A model generated the notes under the pieces. It saw nothing but the letters and a program-made list of their open reading frames with translations, was not told the origin of the DNA and did no database searches. This document shows positions 1 through 8,616 of a stretch of 64,000 nucleotides of DNA, piece after piece (the stretch's first letter is position 1; every line of letters starts with the position of its first letter). A program made the translations under genes and the position numbers. Origin of the DNA: Vagococcus humatus (GTDB lineage Bacteria > Bacillota > Bacilli > Lactobacillales > Vagococcaceae); assembly GCF_003950325.1 (NCBI RefSeq), contig NZ_PXZH01000001.1, positions 372,001 to 436,000 of the forward strand, written 5' to 3'.

Positions 1-3000
1 AGGATGACTTGTTAAATGTTGAACAAGTCGGGGTAGATAGGTCAGATACAGCTGTGACAGATAAGGAGGTGGATTTAACTCAGTCAGATAATAACCATTC
101 GGCAGAAGAGTTAACAGGACTAACTTTAAAGGAAAAAGAAAACACAGTTGAAAACGATTCTAATGGTTTAGATTCGGAAAAAAGCAATCCTCAGCAGGAA
201 GATTATTTAAAAGAACAACAGGCTCCGTTACCTGCTTCATCCGAAATAAACTTTGATTTAAGTGTGACCGATTATGACGGAAAACCACTAGATAAGCCAG
301 TAGGACAATGGGATAGTTTCCGAGTGAATTTGGATTTCACTATTCCCAATGATAGTACTTTAAAAAGTGGATCTGAAACGATTATTCAGTTACCAGCGGA
401 GCTATTAATAGGAGATAATATAACTGACTCTATTAAAGATGGGACAGGTGCTGTTGTGGCCAATGTAACTGTAGACGGTTTAAATAAGGCCTTAACATTG
501 ACCTATACTGATTATGTTGAATCCCACTCTGATATTAAAGGGAATTTCTTCTTTTTTGTAAGAGTGGATACCTCTGTTGTGCAAAAGGAAGAATTATTAA
601 AGTTAGATATAGACATAGACGGTGAGATTAAGCCTTTTGAGATAGAATTTGAAGGAGTAGATTATACTGCTCCCCCCTTTAGTAAAGCTGGTTGGTTTTT
701 AGATAATGATGCCCGTACGATTCAATATTATTTAGCTGTCAATCGTTCTCAACAGGCGTTTAAACATGCAGTAGTAAAAGACTCGTTGATTAGTCCTGAT
801 ATTACTTATGATCCAGATTCATTTGTCATAAAACAAGGAACTTGGGTACGAAACGATGAAGATACGGACTGGGTATTAGTCGATGAGAAAGAAGTAACAA
901 AAGAGATTGTTTTATCAGAAGATAAGCGAAGTTTTACCATTGACTTTGGAGATATTCAACAAGATGATCATTTTGCTGTTTATTATAAGGCAACTATAGC
1001 AGATGATATTTCTGTTACAACCGAAGATGTTTTTTCAAATAAAGCGGTACTAGAATCTAATGATACAATCATTACAGAAGAAATAATTGACACTATTTAT
1101 AAAGGAAGTGGCGGAGAGGCAGAAGGTGCTCGTTATAGTATTAAGATTCTTAAACTAAATGAGGATAACCAACCTCTGGGAGGAGCCGTTTTTGAAGTGA
1201 GAGAAATGTCCTCCAATGAAATACATGGAAAAATTGAAACAAATGATGCTGGTGAAGGCTCAATCGATCATTTATTGAAGAAAGATTATGAAATAACAGA
1301 AATAAAAGCCCCAGAAGGTTATAAACTATTAGATGAGCCAGTCATAATCAAAGCTGAGGATTTTAAGAGTGAAGAGCCAGTTGTTGAGAAAATAGTTATC
1401 AATCAAAAAGAAACAGTCCAGGTAAAAGGGGAAAAAGTATGGGAAGATAATCATAACCAAGATGGCTTACGGCCAGATAGTATTCAAGTGCAGCTTTACG
1501 CCGATGAAGAAACTTACGGAGAACCGGTGACTTTATCTAAGGATAATAACTGGACTCACACTTGGGATAATTTACCAAAATTATCTAACGGTAAAGTTAT
1601 TAAGTATACAGTGAAAGAAGTCACCAAAATTCCTGGCTATACCACAGAAATAACAGAAACTTCACCTGGTAATGTGGTGATTACGAATAAACATGTGACA
1701 GAAAAGACGGATATTACCGGTCAAAAAACATGGCAAGATAACCACAATCAAGACGGCTTACGTCCTGAAACCATTACCGTTAATTTATTAGCCAACGGTC
1801 AAGTCATCCATAGCCAAACGGTGTCAGAAAAAGACAACTGGCAGTACAGTTTTACAGGCTTACCTGTTTACGAAGACGGAGAGTTGATTATTTATACCGT
1901 GACAGAAGATCAAGTCCCTGGTTACACTACTCAGATTAAGGGATATGATATTCTTAACACCTATCGACCTAAGAAAACTGGTTTAACAGTGACAAAAGCT
2001 TGGGAAGATAATCATAACCAAGACGGCTTACGGCCAGATAGTATTCAAGTGCAGCTATACGCCGATGAAGAAACTTTCGGAGAACCGGTGACTTTATCGA
2101 AAGAAAACAACTGGACTCACACTTGGGATAATTTACCAAAATTATCTAACGGTAAAGTTATTAAGTATACAGTGAAAGAAGTCACCAAAATTCCTGGCTA
2201 TACCACAGAAATAACAGAAACTTCACCTGGTAATGTGGTGATTACGAATAAACATGCGACAGAAAAGACGGATATTACTGGTCAAAAAACATGGCAAGAT
2301 AACCACAATCAAGACGGCTTACGTCCTGAAACCATTACCGTTAATTTATTAGCCAACGGTCAAGTCATCCATAGCCAAACGGTGTCAGAAAAAGACAACT
2401 GGCAGTATAGTTTTACAGGCTTATCTGTTTACGAAGACGGAGAGTTGATTATTTATACCGTGACAGAAGATCAAGTCCCTGGTTACACTACTCAGATTAA
2501 GGGCTATGATATTCTTAACACCTATCGACCTAAGAAAACTGGTTTAACAGTGACGAAAGCTTGGGAAGATAATCATAACCAAGACGGCTTACGGCCAGAT
2601 AGTATTCAAGTGCAGCTTTACGCCGATGAAGAAACTTACGGTAAACCTGTGACTTTATCTAAGGATAATAACTGGACTCACACTTGGGATAATTTGCCAA
2701 AATTATCTAACGGTAAAGTTATTAAGTATACAGTGAAAGAGATTACTAAAGTTCCTGGCTATACCACAGAAATAACAGAAACTTCACCTGGTAATGTGGT
2801 GATTACGAATAAACATATGGTAAAAAAACTGACTGAAGTCCCTCTAGATGAACCTAAGCATAATAAACCATCTACACCATCTACACCTTACACTGAAGTA
2901 AAAAATAAAAAAGCTTTACCACAAACAAGTGAAAAAGCTAATAATTGGGTTATGTTACTAGGTCTTCTTTTAATCGGTTTTACTTTAATGATGTCAAAGA

Positions 3001-3014
3001 GAAAAACAGAGTAA
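1..3014 (+). CDS. CnaB-repeat cell-wall-anchored adhesin, 5'-truncated by window edge
   Basis: The frame is open to base 1, so the signal peptide lies upstream of the window and the TTG at 9 is not a real start. About the first 75 residues are acidic linker. Next comes an Ig-like adhesin region (about residues 80-360) of the kind seen in collagen/fibrinogen-binding MSCRAMMs, then a SpaA-like domain (about 370-465, with IKAPEGYKLLDEP), then five CnaB domains in the order A-B-A-B-A. These stalk domains usually form internal Lys-Asn isopeptide bonds; the GQKTWQDN and WEDNHNQDGLRP motifs fit. The C-terminus has a sortase signal LPQTS, which departs from LPXTG, followed by a hydrophobic segment and KRKTE. 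Surface adhesin role is inferred; the ligand is unknown. Confidence 0.9.
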   Translation, partial: DDLLNVEQVGVDRSDTAVTDKEVDLTQSDNNHSAEELTGLTLKEKENTVENDSNGLDSEKSNPQQEDYLKEQQAPLPASSEINFDLSVTDYDGKPLDKPVGQWDSFRVNLDFTIPNDSTLKSGSETIIQLPAELLIGDNITDSIKDGTGAVVANVTVDGLNKALTLTYTDYVESHSDIKGNFFFFVRVDTSVVQKEELLKLDIDIDGEIKPFEIEFEGVDYTAPPFSKAGWFLDNDARTIQYYLAVNRSQQAFKHAVVKDSLISPDITYDPDSFVIKQGTWVRNDEDTDWVLVDEKEVTKEIVLSEDKRSFTIDFGDIQQDDHFAVYYKATIADDISVTTEDVFSNKAVLESNDTIITEEIIDTIYKGSGGEAEGARYSIKILKLNEDNQPLGGAVFEVREMSSNEIHGKIETNDAGEGSIDHLLKKDYEITEIKAPEGYKLLDEPVIIKAEDFKSEEPVVEKIVINQKETVQVKGEKVWEDNHNQDGLRPDSIQVQLYADEETYGEPVTLSKDNNWTHTWDNLPKLSNGKVIKYTVKEVTKIPGYTTEITETSPGNVVITNKHVTEKTDITGQKTWQDNHNQDGLRPETITVNLLANGQVIHSQTVSEKDNWQYSFTGLPVYEDGELIIYTVTEDQVPGYTTQIKGYDILNTYRPKKTGLTVTKAWEDNHNQDGLRPDSIQVQLYADEETFGEPVTLSKENNWTHTWDNLPKLSNGKVIKYTVKEVTKIPGYTTEITETSPGNVVITNKHATEKTDITGQKTWQDNHNQDGLRPETITVNLLANGQVIHSQTVSEKDNWQYSFTGLSVYEDGELIIYTVTEDQVPGYTTQIKGYDILNTYRPKKTGLTVTKAWEDNHNQDGLRPDSIQVQLYADEETYGKPVTLSKDNNWTHTWDNLPKLSNGKVIKYTVKEITKVPGYTTEITETSPGNVVITNKHMVKKLTEVPLDEPKHNKPSTPSTPYTEVKNKKALPQTSEKANNWVMLLGLLLIGFTLMMSKRKTE
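1446..2817 (+). repeat. 561-bp near-identical tandem repeat (2.4 copies) encoding CnaB A-B pairs
   Basis: The same sequence recurs at 1446, 2007 and 2568, exactly 561 bp apart (187 codons, one A plus one B CnaB domain). The third copy stops after its A domain near 2817. Copies differ at only scattered positions, which suggests recent amplification or homogenisation. Repeat number is likely to vary between strains and could be miscounted in a short-read assembly. Confidence 0.95.
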
Positions 3015-3065
3015 AACACAGCTGAAATAAGTAGGACAAGGGAATTTCCAAAAAGTTAATTTTTT

Positions 3066-3093
3066 AAGGAGCGGAGCGATCCGCTCCTTTTTT
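3066..3093 (+). terminator. Rho-independent terminator of the adhesin gene
   Basis: A 10-bp GC-rich stem (AAGGAGCGGA / TCCGCTCCTT) with a GCGA loop is followed by a T run. Confidence 0.9.
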
Positions 3094-3247
3094 AATGCCA
3101 GTAACTATCCCGTAACCATGCTCACAGACTAGTCATTTTAACCTTAGCTAAGTGGTGAGTCTTTCACAAACATGATACAATAAGAATCAACATGAATGCC
3201 TTTTAAAAGCAGTACGCAGAAAAGTTTAGAAAGAAAGGGTGAATCAA

Positions 3248-4399
3248 ATGAGTGAGGGATATGCTCGGTTGTTTCAGCAATTACCAGAAAGTATGCTAAA
3301 TGAGGTGATTGGTTTAGCAGGTCAACAGGAGAATTTGATTAATTTATCCATTGGAGATCCAGATATGAGAACGCCTATTGCCATTATAGAGGAAGCTAAT
3401 CAAAAAGCTTTGGCAGGAGAAACTCACTATACAGACTCTCAAGGGCTTAAAGAATTTCGTCAACAAGTCTGTCAATTTTATAAAGAGCAGCATGACTTAA
3501 CCATCTCTTCTAATCAAGTGATGGCAACGATTGGTGCCTTACATGCGTTAGGCTTAGCTCTTAAAGTATTACTGAATAAAGGAGACGAAGTCGTGCTTAT
3601 TTCTCCTTATTTTTCCCCTTATGAAGAACAGGTTTATTTTAATGAAGGAGTCCCTGTCGTCATTGATACTTTAGCTGAAAATGGCTTTCAAGTAACCAAA
3701 GAGCAGTTAGATCAAGCTATTACTGCTAAAACGAAAGCCGTTATTATCAACTCCCCTAATAATCCAACTGGTGCTGTGTTAGAGCCAGAGCTTTTAGCCT
3801 ATTTAGGTCAACGAGCAGAGGAAGCAGGTTTTTATGTGTTGTCAGATGAAGTGTATGAAAGTTATGACTACAGTCAAACATTTACAACCATGTTAGGCTA
3901 TGCTCCTAATCAAACCATTCTTTTACATAGTTTTTCTAAAACATTTGCGATGACTGGCTTTCGGATTGGTTACTTAGTAGCGCCAGAAGAGTTTATTAAC
4001 CGGTGTGTCGCATTTAATGACGGTCTTACTTACAGTGCGCCAACTTTAGCTCAGTACGCAGCTATTTATGCCTTAAAGCATTACCAACCTTTGTCCCAAC
4101 CTCTTGTAGAAACTTTTCAGAAACGCTTAGCCTATATGGAAAAACGGGTAGCTGATATTCCTTACTTGTCAATGGCACCAGTCGCTGGTGGGATGTACGG
4201 CTTTATTGATATTTCAAAAACAGGCAAAGATTCTTTAGCGGTGACTCAACATTTACTTAAAGAATGCCAAGTATTAGTTTTACCAGGGATTGCGTTTGGA
4301 AAAGCAGGAGATAACCATATTCGAGTAGCTGGCACTAGAGACATAAAGGAATTAGCAGAGGCCTTTGACCGAATGAGTCAGCTAACTTGGTCTAATTAA
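3248..4399 (+). CDS. Class I/II PLP-dependent aminotransferase
   Basis: A 383-aa fold-type I aminotransferase of the aspartate/aromatic aminotransferase superfamily. The PLP Schiff-base lysine is Lys231 in SFSKTFAMTGFRIGY; NSPNNPTGAV and the SDEVYESYDY aspartate/tyrosine that contact PLP are also present. I start at ATG 3248 because the ribosome binding site AAAGGG (3234-3239) overlaps the upstream GTG at 3239. An extended -10 (TGA-TACAAT, ending 3181) lies upstream. The DeoR regulator follows 27 bp later, so the two are probably cotranscribed. Substrate cannot be read from sequence; amino acid or methionine-related transamination are both possible. Confidence 0.88.
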   Translation: MSEGYARLFQQLPESMLNEVIGLAGQQENLINLSIGDPDMRTPIAIIEEANQKALAGETHYTDSQGLKEFRQQVCQFYKEQHDLTISSNQVMATIGALHALGLALKVLLNKGDEVVLISPYFSPYEEQVYFNEGVPVVIDTLAENGFQVTKEQLDQAITAKTKAVIINSPNNPTGAVLEPELLAYLGQRAEEAGFYVLSDEVYESYDYSQTFTTMLGYAPNQTILLHSFSKTFAMTGFRIGYLVAPEEFINRCVAFNDGLTYSAPTLAQYAAIYALKHYQPLSQPLVETFQKRLAYMEKRVADIPYLSMAPVAGGMYGFIDISKTGKDSLAVTQHLLKECQVLVLPGIAFGKAGDNHIRVAGTRDIKELAEAFDRMSQLTWSN

Positions 4400-4426
4400 G
4401 ATTATTCAAGAAGTGGAGGGGTTGAA

Positions 4427-5173
4427 GTGTCTAGAACAGAGGACATTATTGCCTTAGTCAATCAATTTAAAAAAATAGAAGTCAATGAACTAGCGGAACG
4501 ATTAGATGTATCCAAAGTCACCATGAGAAAAGATTTAGACAAATTAGAAGCACGAGGGTTACTTCACCGAGAACATGGTTACGCTGTGTTAAACAGCCAA
4601 GACGATATTAATTACCGACTAGCCCAACATTATGATTTGAAACGGAAAATTGCCTTAAAAGCGGCTGAAACTGTTTATGACGGAGATGTGGTGATGATTG
4701 AGTCAGGTTCAACCTGTGCTCTTTTAGCAGAAGAATTAGCTTATCACCGTAAAAATGTCACAATCATTACCAATTCATGTTTTATCGCCTCTTACATTCG
4801 TAAAGCTCCCTCAGTTAAGATTATGTTAATTGGTGGGGATTACCAAAAAGAGTCCCAAGTGAATGTAGGGCCTTTAGTTCGCCGGATTATTAGTGAATTT
4901 TGTGTAGACCGTTTATTTGTCGGGGTAGATGGCTTTGATTATAACCGAGGCTTTACAGGAAATGACTTACTAAGAGCGGAAGCCGCTGCTACTTTAGCAG
5001 AATCTGCTAAAGAACGGATTGTTTTAACTGACTCTAGTAAATTTAAACAAGCAGGCATGGTGTCAGAGTTTCCCTTTTCGGCTATTCAAACCGTTTATAC
5101 CGATACAGGAATTGGCGCTAGTGAGGCTAGCTTTTTAGAAAAACAAGGTATTAAAGTTATCCAAGTTTCTTAA
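4427..5173 (+). CDS. DeoR-family transcriptional regulator
   Basis: A 248-aa sugar-responsive repressor type. The N-terminal winged HTH covers about residues 1-58 (NELAERLDVSKVTMRKDL), and the DeoRC sensor domain covers about 75-235, with the phosphosugar-binding-like pattern ESGSTCALL and VGVDGFDYNRGFT. GTG start at 4427 is preceded by GGAGGGG. It lies directly upstream of the glycyl radical enzyme and aldolase genes, as regulators of such catabolic operons often do. The paired direct repeats over the next promoter (5257-5290) are its most likely operator. The effector is unknown; a sugar phosphate is usual for the family. Confidence 0.9.
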   Translation: MSRTEDIIALVNQFKKIEVNELAERLDVSKVTMRKDLDKLEARGLLHREHGYAVLNSQDDINYRLAQHYDLKRKIALKAAETVYDGDVVMIESGSTCALLAEELAYHRKNVTIITNSCFIASYIRKAPSVKIMLIGGDYQKESQVNVGPLVRRIISEFCVDRLFVGVDGFDYNRGFTGNDLLRAEAAATLAESAKERIVLTDSSKFKQAGMVSEFPFSAIQTVYTDTGIGASEASFLEKQGIKVIQVS

Positions 5174-5177
5174 AGAC

Positions 5178-5212
5178 CACCTTTCTCAATGTTTGGGAAA
5201 GGTGTTTTTTTC
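5178..5212 (+). terminator. Terminator after the DeoR-type gene
   Basis: Stem CACCTTTC / GAAAGGTG followed by a run of seven T. It separates the regulator transcript from the glycyl radical enzyme operon. Confidence 0.88.
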
Positions 5213-5225
5213 CTTTTGTGAATGA

Positions 5226-5254
5226 TTGACCAAGTGCAAGCTGTATGCTATGAT
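5226..5254 (+). promoter_or_regulatory. SigA-type promoter of the glycyl radical enzyme operon
   Basis: TTGACC (5226-5231), 17-bp spacer, TATGAT (5249-5254), with an extended TGC just before the -10. Transcription should start near 5261. Confidence 0.8.
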
Positions 5255-5256
5255 TA

Positions 5257-5290
5257 TTACGAAAGAAACTTAAAACAGTTACGAAAGAAA
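5257..5290 (+). promoter_or_regulatory. Direct-repeat operator, candidate site for the upstream DeoR-family regulator
   Basis: TTACGAAAGAAA occurs identically at 5257-5268 and 5279-5290, start-to-start 22 bp (two helical turns), covering the predicted transcription start. Direct repeats at one-face spacing are typical of DeoR-family operators. Assignment to the adjacent regulator is inferred. Confidence 0.65.
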
Positions 5291-5308
5291 ATAGAAAGGA
5301 AGATCATC

Positions 5309-7750
5309 ATGGGGACTTTGACATCTGACTCACCTACTTTAAGCAATCCTTTTGGCCAATTAACAGAAAGAATGCAGGCTTACCGAGAAGCTATTTTAAC
5401 GAAAAAACCTTATATTTGTGCGGAACGAGCTGTTTTAGCAACGGAAGCTTACCGGAATAATCCCAGTGAACCTGTTGTAATGAAGCGAGCATTGATGCTC
5501 CAAAATATTTTAGAAAATATGTCTATTTATATTGAAGAGGAAACTTTAATCGTGGGAAATCAAGCCGCTTCTAACCGAGATGCCCCTATTTTCCCTGAAT
5601 ATACGTTAGAATTTGTGTTAGATGAATTGGATCAATTTGAAAAACGAGATGGAGATGTTTTTTATATTACGGAAAAAACCAAAGAGGATTTACGCAGTCT
5701 GGCAAGTTTTTGGGAAGGTCGTAACTTGCGAGCGAAAGCAGGGATGATGCTACCAGAAGAAGTAGCGGTTTATATGGAAACTGGGTTTTTTGGTATGGAA
5801 GGCAAGATGAATTCTGGAGATGCTCACTTAGCAGTTCATTATGATAAGTTACTTAAAAAAGGTCTAAAAGGGTATGAAGAACAAACTCGTCAAGCAAAAG
5901 CGGCACTAGATTTGACTGATCCAGAAAGTTTGGATAAGTATCACTTTTACCGAGCAGTGTTGATTGTGATAGAGGCAGTCAAAGCTTTCGCTAAACGATT
6001 TTCAGAGTTAGCTAAAGAATTAGCCGAGCGAGCAGAGGAGACTAAACGAAAAGAAGAACTTCTTGAAATCAGCCGTATTTGTCAAAAGGTGCCTTATGAG
6101 CCAGCAGATACTTTCCAAGAAGCCATTCAAGCTGTTTGGTTTATTCAATTAATCTTACAAATTGAGTCAAATGGTCACTCTCTTTCTTATGGTCGGTTTG
6201 ATCAATATATGTATCCTTATTTACAACAAGATTTAGCCACTAACCGAATAACCGAAGCAGAAGCGGTGGAACTCTTAACTAACTTATGGATGAAAACCCT
6301 TACGATTAATAAAGTTAGAAGTCAAGCTCACACCTTTAGTAGTGCTGGCAGTCCTTTGTATCAAAATGTCACGATTGGTGGACAAACGCCAGAAGGAAAA
6401 GACGGAGTGAATCCTTTATCTTATTTGGTGTTAAAAAGTGTGGCTCAGACTAAATTACCGCAGCCTAACTTGACTGTTCGCTATCACAAAGGATTAAGTG
6501 AAGAGTTTATGGATACTTGTATGGAAGTGATGAAGTTAGGCTTTGGCATGCCGGCCTTTAACAATGATGAAATCATTATTCCTTCCTTTATGAAGCTTGG
6601 AGTTAAAAAAGAAGACGCTTATAACTACAGTGCCATTGGTTGTGTGGAAACAGCAGTTCCAGGCAAATGGGGTTACCGCTGTACTGGCATGTCTTATATG
6701 AATTTTCCAAAAGTATTACTGATTACTATGAATAACGGGGTGGATCCTGTTTCAGGTAAACGGTTTGCGAAAGGATATGGTCACTTTACCGAGATGACGT
6801 CTTTTGAAGAGTTAGAACAGGCTTGGGATCAAACTTTGCGTGAATTGACTCGGATGAGTGTCATAGTAGAAAATGCGATTGATTTAGCTTTAGAGCGAGA
6901 AGTGCCAGACATTTTATGTTCTACCTTAACCGATGACTGTATTGCTCGGGGAAAAACCATTAAAGAAGGCGGGGCTGTGTATGATTTTATTTCCGGTCTT
7001 CAAGTAGGGATTGCCAATTTAGCTGATTCTTTAATAGCGATTAAGCAGTTAGTGTTTGATGAAGAAAAGATAACTCCAACTGATTTGTGGCAGGCTCTTA
7101 TAACAGACTATCAAACAGAAAAAGGGCAAGACATTCAAAAAATGATTATCCAGCAAGTTCCTAAATACGGTAATGACCAAGACGAGGTAGATGAATTATT
7201 AGTCAAAGCTTACGATAGTTACATTGATGAAGTGAAAAAATATCCTAATACTCGCTTTGGCCGAGGACCTATTGGAGGCACACGTTATTCTGGCACATCT
7301 TCTATTTCAGCTAACGTAGGACAAGGTAAGGGAACCATGGCAACTCCAGACGGAAGACATGCCTTTACTCCTCTAGCAGAAGGTTGCTCTCCCTCACATA
7401 ACCGAGACCAACAGGGACCAACCGCTGTGTTAAAAACGGTAGCGAAACTTCGGACGGAAGAAATAACAGGTGGGGTGTTATTAAACCAAAAAATCAACCC
7501 TCAAACGATTGCAAAAGAAGAAGACAAACAAAAATTAGTGATGTTAATTCGAGCTTTTTTCAATCAATTACAAGGCTATCACATTCAGTATAATGTGGTA
7601 TCTAGAGAAACTTTAATTGACGCCCAAAAACATCCAGAAAAACATCGAGATTTAATTGTCCGTGTGGCAGGATACTCTGCTTTCTTCCACGTATTATCAA
7701 AAGCAACCCAAGATGACATTATTGAGCGGACAGAACAAGTCTTAGTTTAA
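5309..7750 (+). CDS. Glycyl radical enzyme, PflD/dehydratase-like (annotated as formate acetyltransferase)
   Basis: An 813-aa glycyl radical enzyme of PFL/dehydratase length. The thiyl-radical cysteine is Cys445 in SAIGCVETAV, and the glycyl radical site is Gly788 in RVAGYSAFF. A single C-V-E active site, as in the dehydratase/lyase branch, rather than the Cys-Cys pair of true pyruvate formate-lyase, argues against PFL activity; the substrate is unknown. I start at ATG 5309, preceded by AGAAAGGA, because an upstream in-frame ATG at 5223 falls before the promoter -10. The FSA-like aldolase follows 23 bp later, as in the E. coli pflD/ybiW loci. No radical-SAM activase is encoded nearby. Confidence 0.9.
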   Translation: MGTLTSDSPTLSNPFGQLTERMQAYREAILTKKPYICAERAVLATEAYRNNPSEPVVMKRALMLQNILENMSIYIEEETLIVGNQAASNRDAPIFPEYTLEFVLDELDQFEKRDGDVFYITEKTKEDLRSLASFWEGRNLRAKAGMMLPEEVAVYMETGFFGMEGKMNSGDAHLAVHYDKLLKKGLKGYEEQTRQAKAALDLTDPESLDKYHFYRAVLIVIEAVKAFAKRFSELAKELAERAEETKRKEELLEISRICQKVPYEPADTFQEAIQAVWFIQLILQIESNGHSLSYGRFDQYMYPYLQQDLATNRITEAEAVELLTNLWMKTLTINKVRSQAHTFSSAGSPLYQNVTIGGQTPEGKDGVNPLSYLVLKSVAQTKLPQPNLTVRYHKGLSEEFMDTCMEVMKLGFGMPAFNNDEIIIPSFMKLGVKKEDAYNYSAIGCVETAVPGKWGYRCTGMSYMNFPKVLLITMNNGVDPVSGKRFAKGYGHFTEMTSFEELEQAWDQTLRELTRMSVIVENAIDLALEREVPDILCSTLTDDCIARGKTIKEGGAVYDFISGLQVGIANLADSLIAIKQLVFDEEKITPTDLWQALITDYQTEKGQDIQKMIIQQVPKYGNDQDEVDELLVKAYDSYIDEVKKYPNTRFGRGPIGGTRYSGTSSISANVGQGKGTMATPDGRHAFTPLAEGCSPSHNRDQQGPTAVLKTVAKLRTEEITGGVLLNQKINPQTIAKEEDKQKLVMLIRAFFNQLQGYHIQYNVVSRETLIDAQKHPEKHRDLIVRVAGYSAFFHVLSKATQDDIIERTEQVLV

Positions 7751-7773
7751 CTTAAAAAGGAGTGAATGGAAAA

Positions 7774-8457
7774 ATGGAATTTATGTTAGATACAGCTAAT
7801 TTAGAAGAGATTAAACACTATCAACGGATTGCTCCTATTAGTGGGGTAACCTCTAATCCTTCCATTGTCAAAAAAGAAGGAAAGATTGACTTTTTTGCTC
7901 ATATGAATCACATTCGGCAAATTATTGGGCCAGATAAATCGTTACACATTCAAGTAGTCGCCACAGATTATAAAGGCATGCTACAAGATGCTAAAAAGAT
8001 TTTAGACAAAGTGGACCGAGATGTTTTTATTAAGGTGCCAGTAAATGAGGTTGGACTAAAGGTTATCCAAACCTTAAAAAAAGAAGGGGTGAATGTGACA
8101 GCCACGGCTATTTATACTAAATTTCAAGCTTATTTAGCCATTGCAGCAGGAGCTGACTATATTGCTCCTTATTTTAACCGAATGGAAAACGTTAATGTGG
8201 ATCCAAGAGAAGCCATTAACCAAATGGCCAAAGAAATTAAGCGCACCAACAGCTCGACTAAAATTTTAGCTGCCAGTTTTAAAAATGCTGGTCAAGTCAA
8301 TGCAGCACTAGAAAACGGTGCTCAGGCAGCAACGATGAGTCCAGATATTATTAAGCATGCCCTAAACTTGCCGGCTATTGAACAAGCGGTGAATGATTTT
8401 ACGCATGATTGGGAAGAAGTATTTGGTGAAAATCAACCAATAAGTAAGTTGGATTAA
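7774..8457 (+). CDS. Fructose-6-phosphate aldolase / transaldolase-like protein
   Basis: A 227-aa small transaldolase of the FSA/TalC class, which cleaves or forms ketose phosphates through a Schiff base. The expected Schiff-base lysine is Lys87 in VFIKVPVN; the N-terminus MEFMLDTANLEEI and TSNPSIVKKEG are family hallmarks. ATG 7774 is chosen over GTG 7762 because AAAAAGGAG (7755-7762) is the ribosome binding site for it. It is coexpressed with the glycyl radical enzyme and likely processes a downstream C3-C6 intermediate. It is followed by a strong terminator. Confidence 0.9.
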   Translation: MEFMLDTANLEEIKHYQRIAPISGVTSNPSIVKKEGKIDFFAHMNHIRQIIGPDKSLHIQVVATDYKGMLQDAKKILDKVDRDVFIKVPVNEVGLKVIQTLKKEGVNVTATAIYTKFQAYLAIAAGADYIAPYFNRMENVNVDPREAINQMAKEIKRTNSSTKILAASFKNAGQVNAALENGAQAATMSPDIIKHALNLPAIEQAVNDFTHDWEEVFGENQPISKLD

Positions 8458-8490
8458 GTAACAGAAAAAATGAGACATTCAAGTTAGCGT

Positions 8491-8533
8491 AAAGACAAAG
8501 AATCTAAAAGCCGGTTCTTTGTCTTTTTTTGTT
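8491..8533 (+). terminator. Terminator of the glycyl radical enzyme operon
   Basis: 12-bp stem AAAGACAAAGAA / TTCTTTGTCTTT with a 12-nt loop and a T-rich tail. Confidence 0.92.
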
Positions 8534-8616
8534 TTTTCTAAAAAAATGAAAAAAGAGGGTAACACTTAGCTAGTTCATTCGTTACTAATAATAGAAAGAG
8601 AAAAGGAGCAAATAAT

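Noticed and set aside
1446-2817. CRISPR-like or satellite repeat
   Set aside because: The 561-bp period equals 187 codons of CnaB domains; it is a coding repeat.
5222-5308. N-terminal extension of the glycyl radical enzyme from 5222
   Set aside because: It would start upstream of the predicted -10 and has no ribosome site; ATG 5309 has AGAAAGGA.
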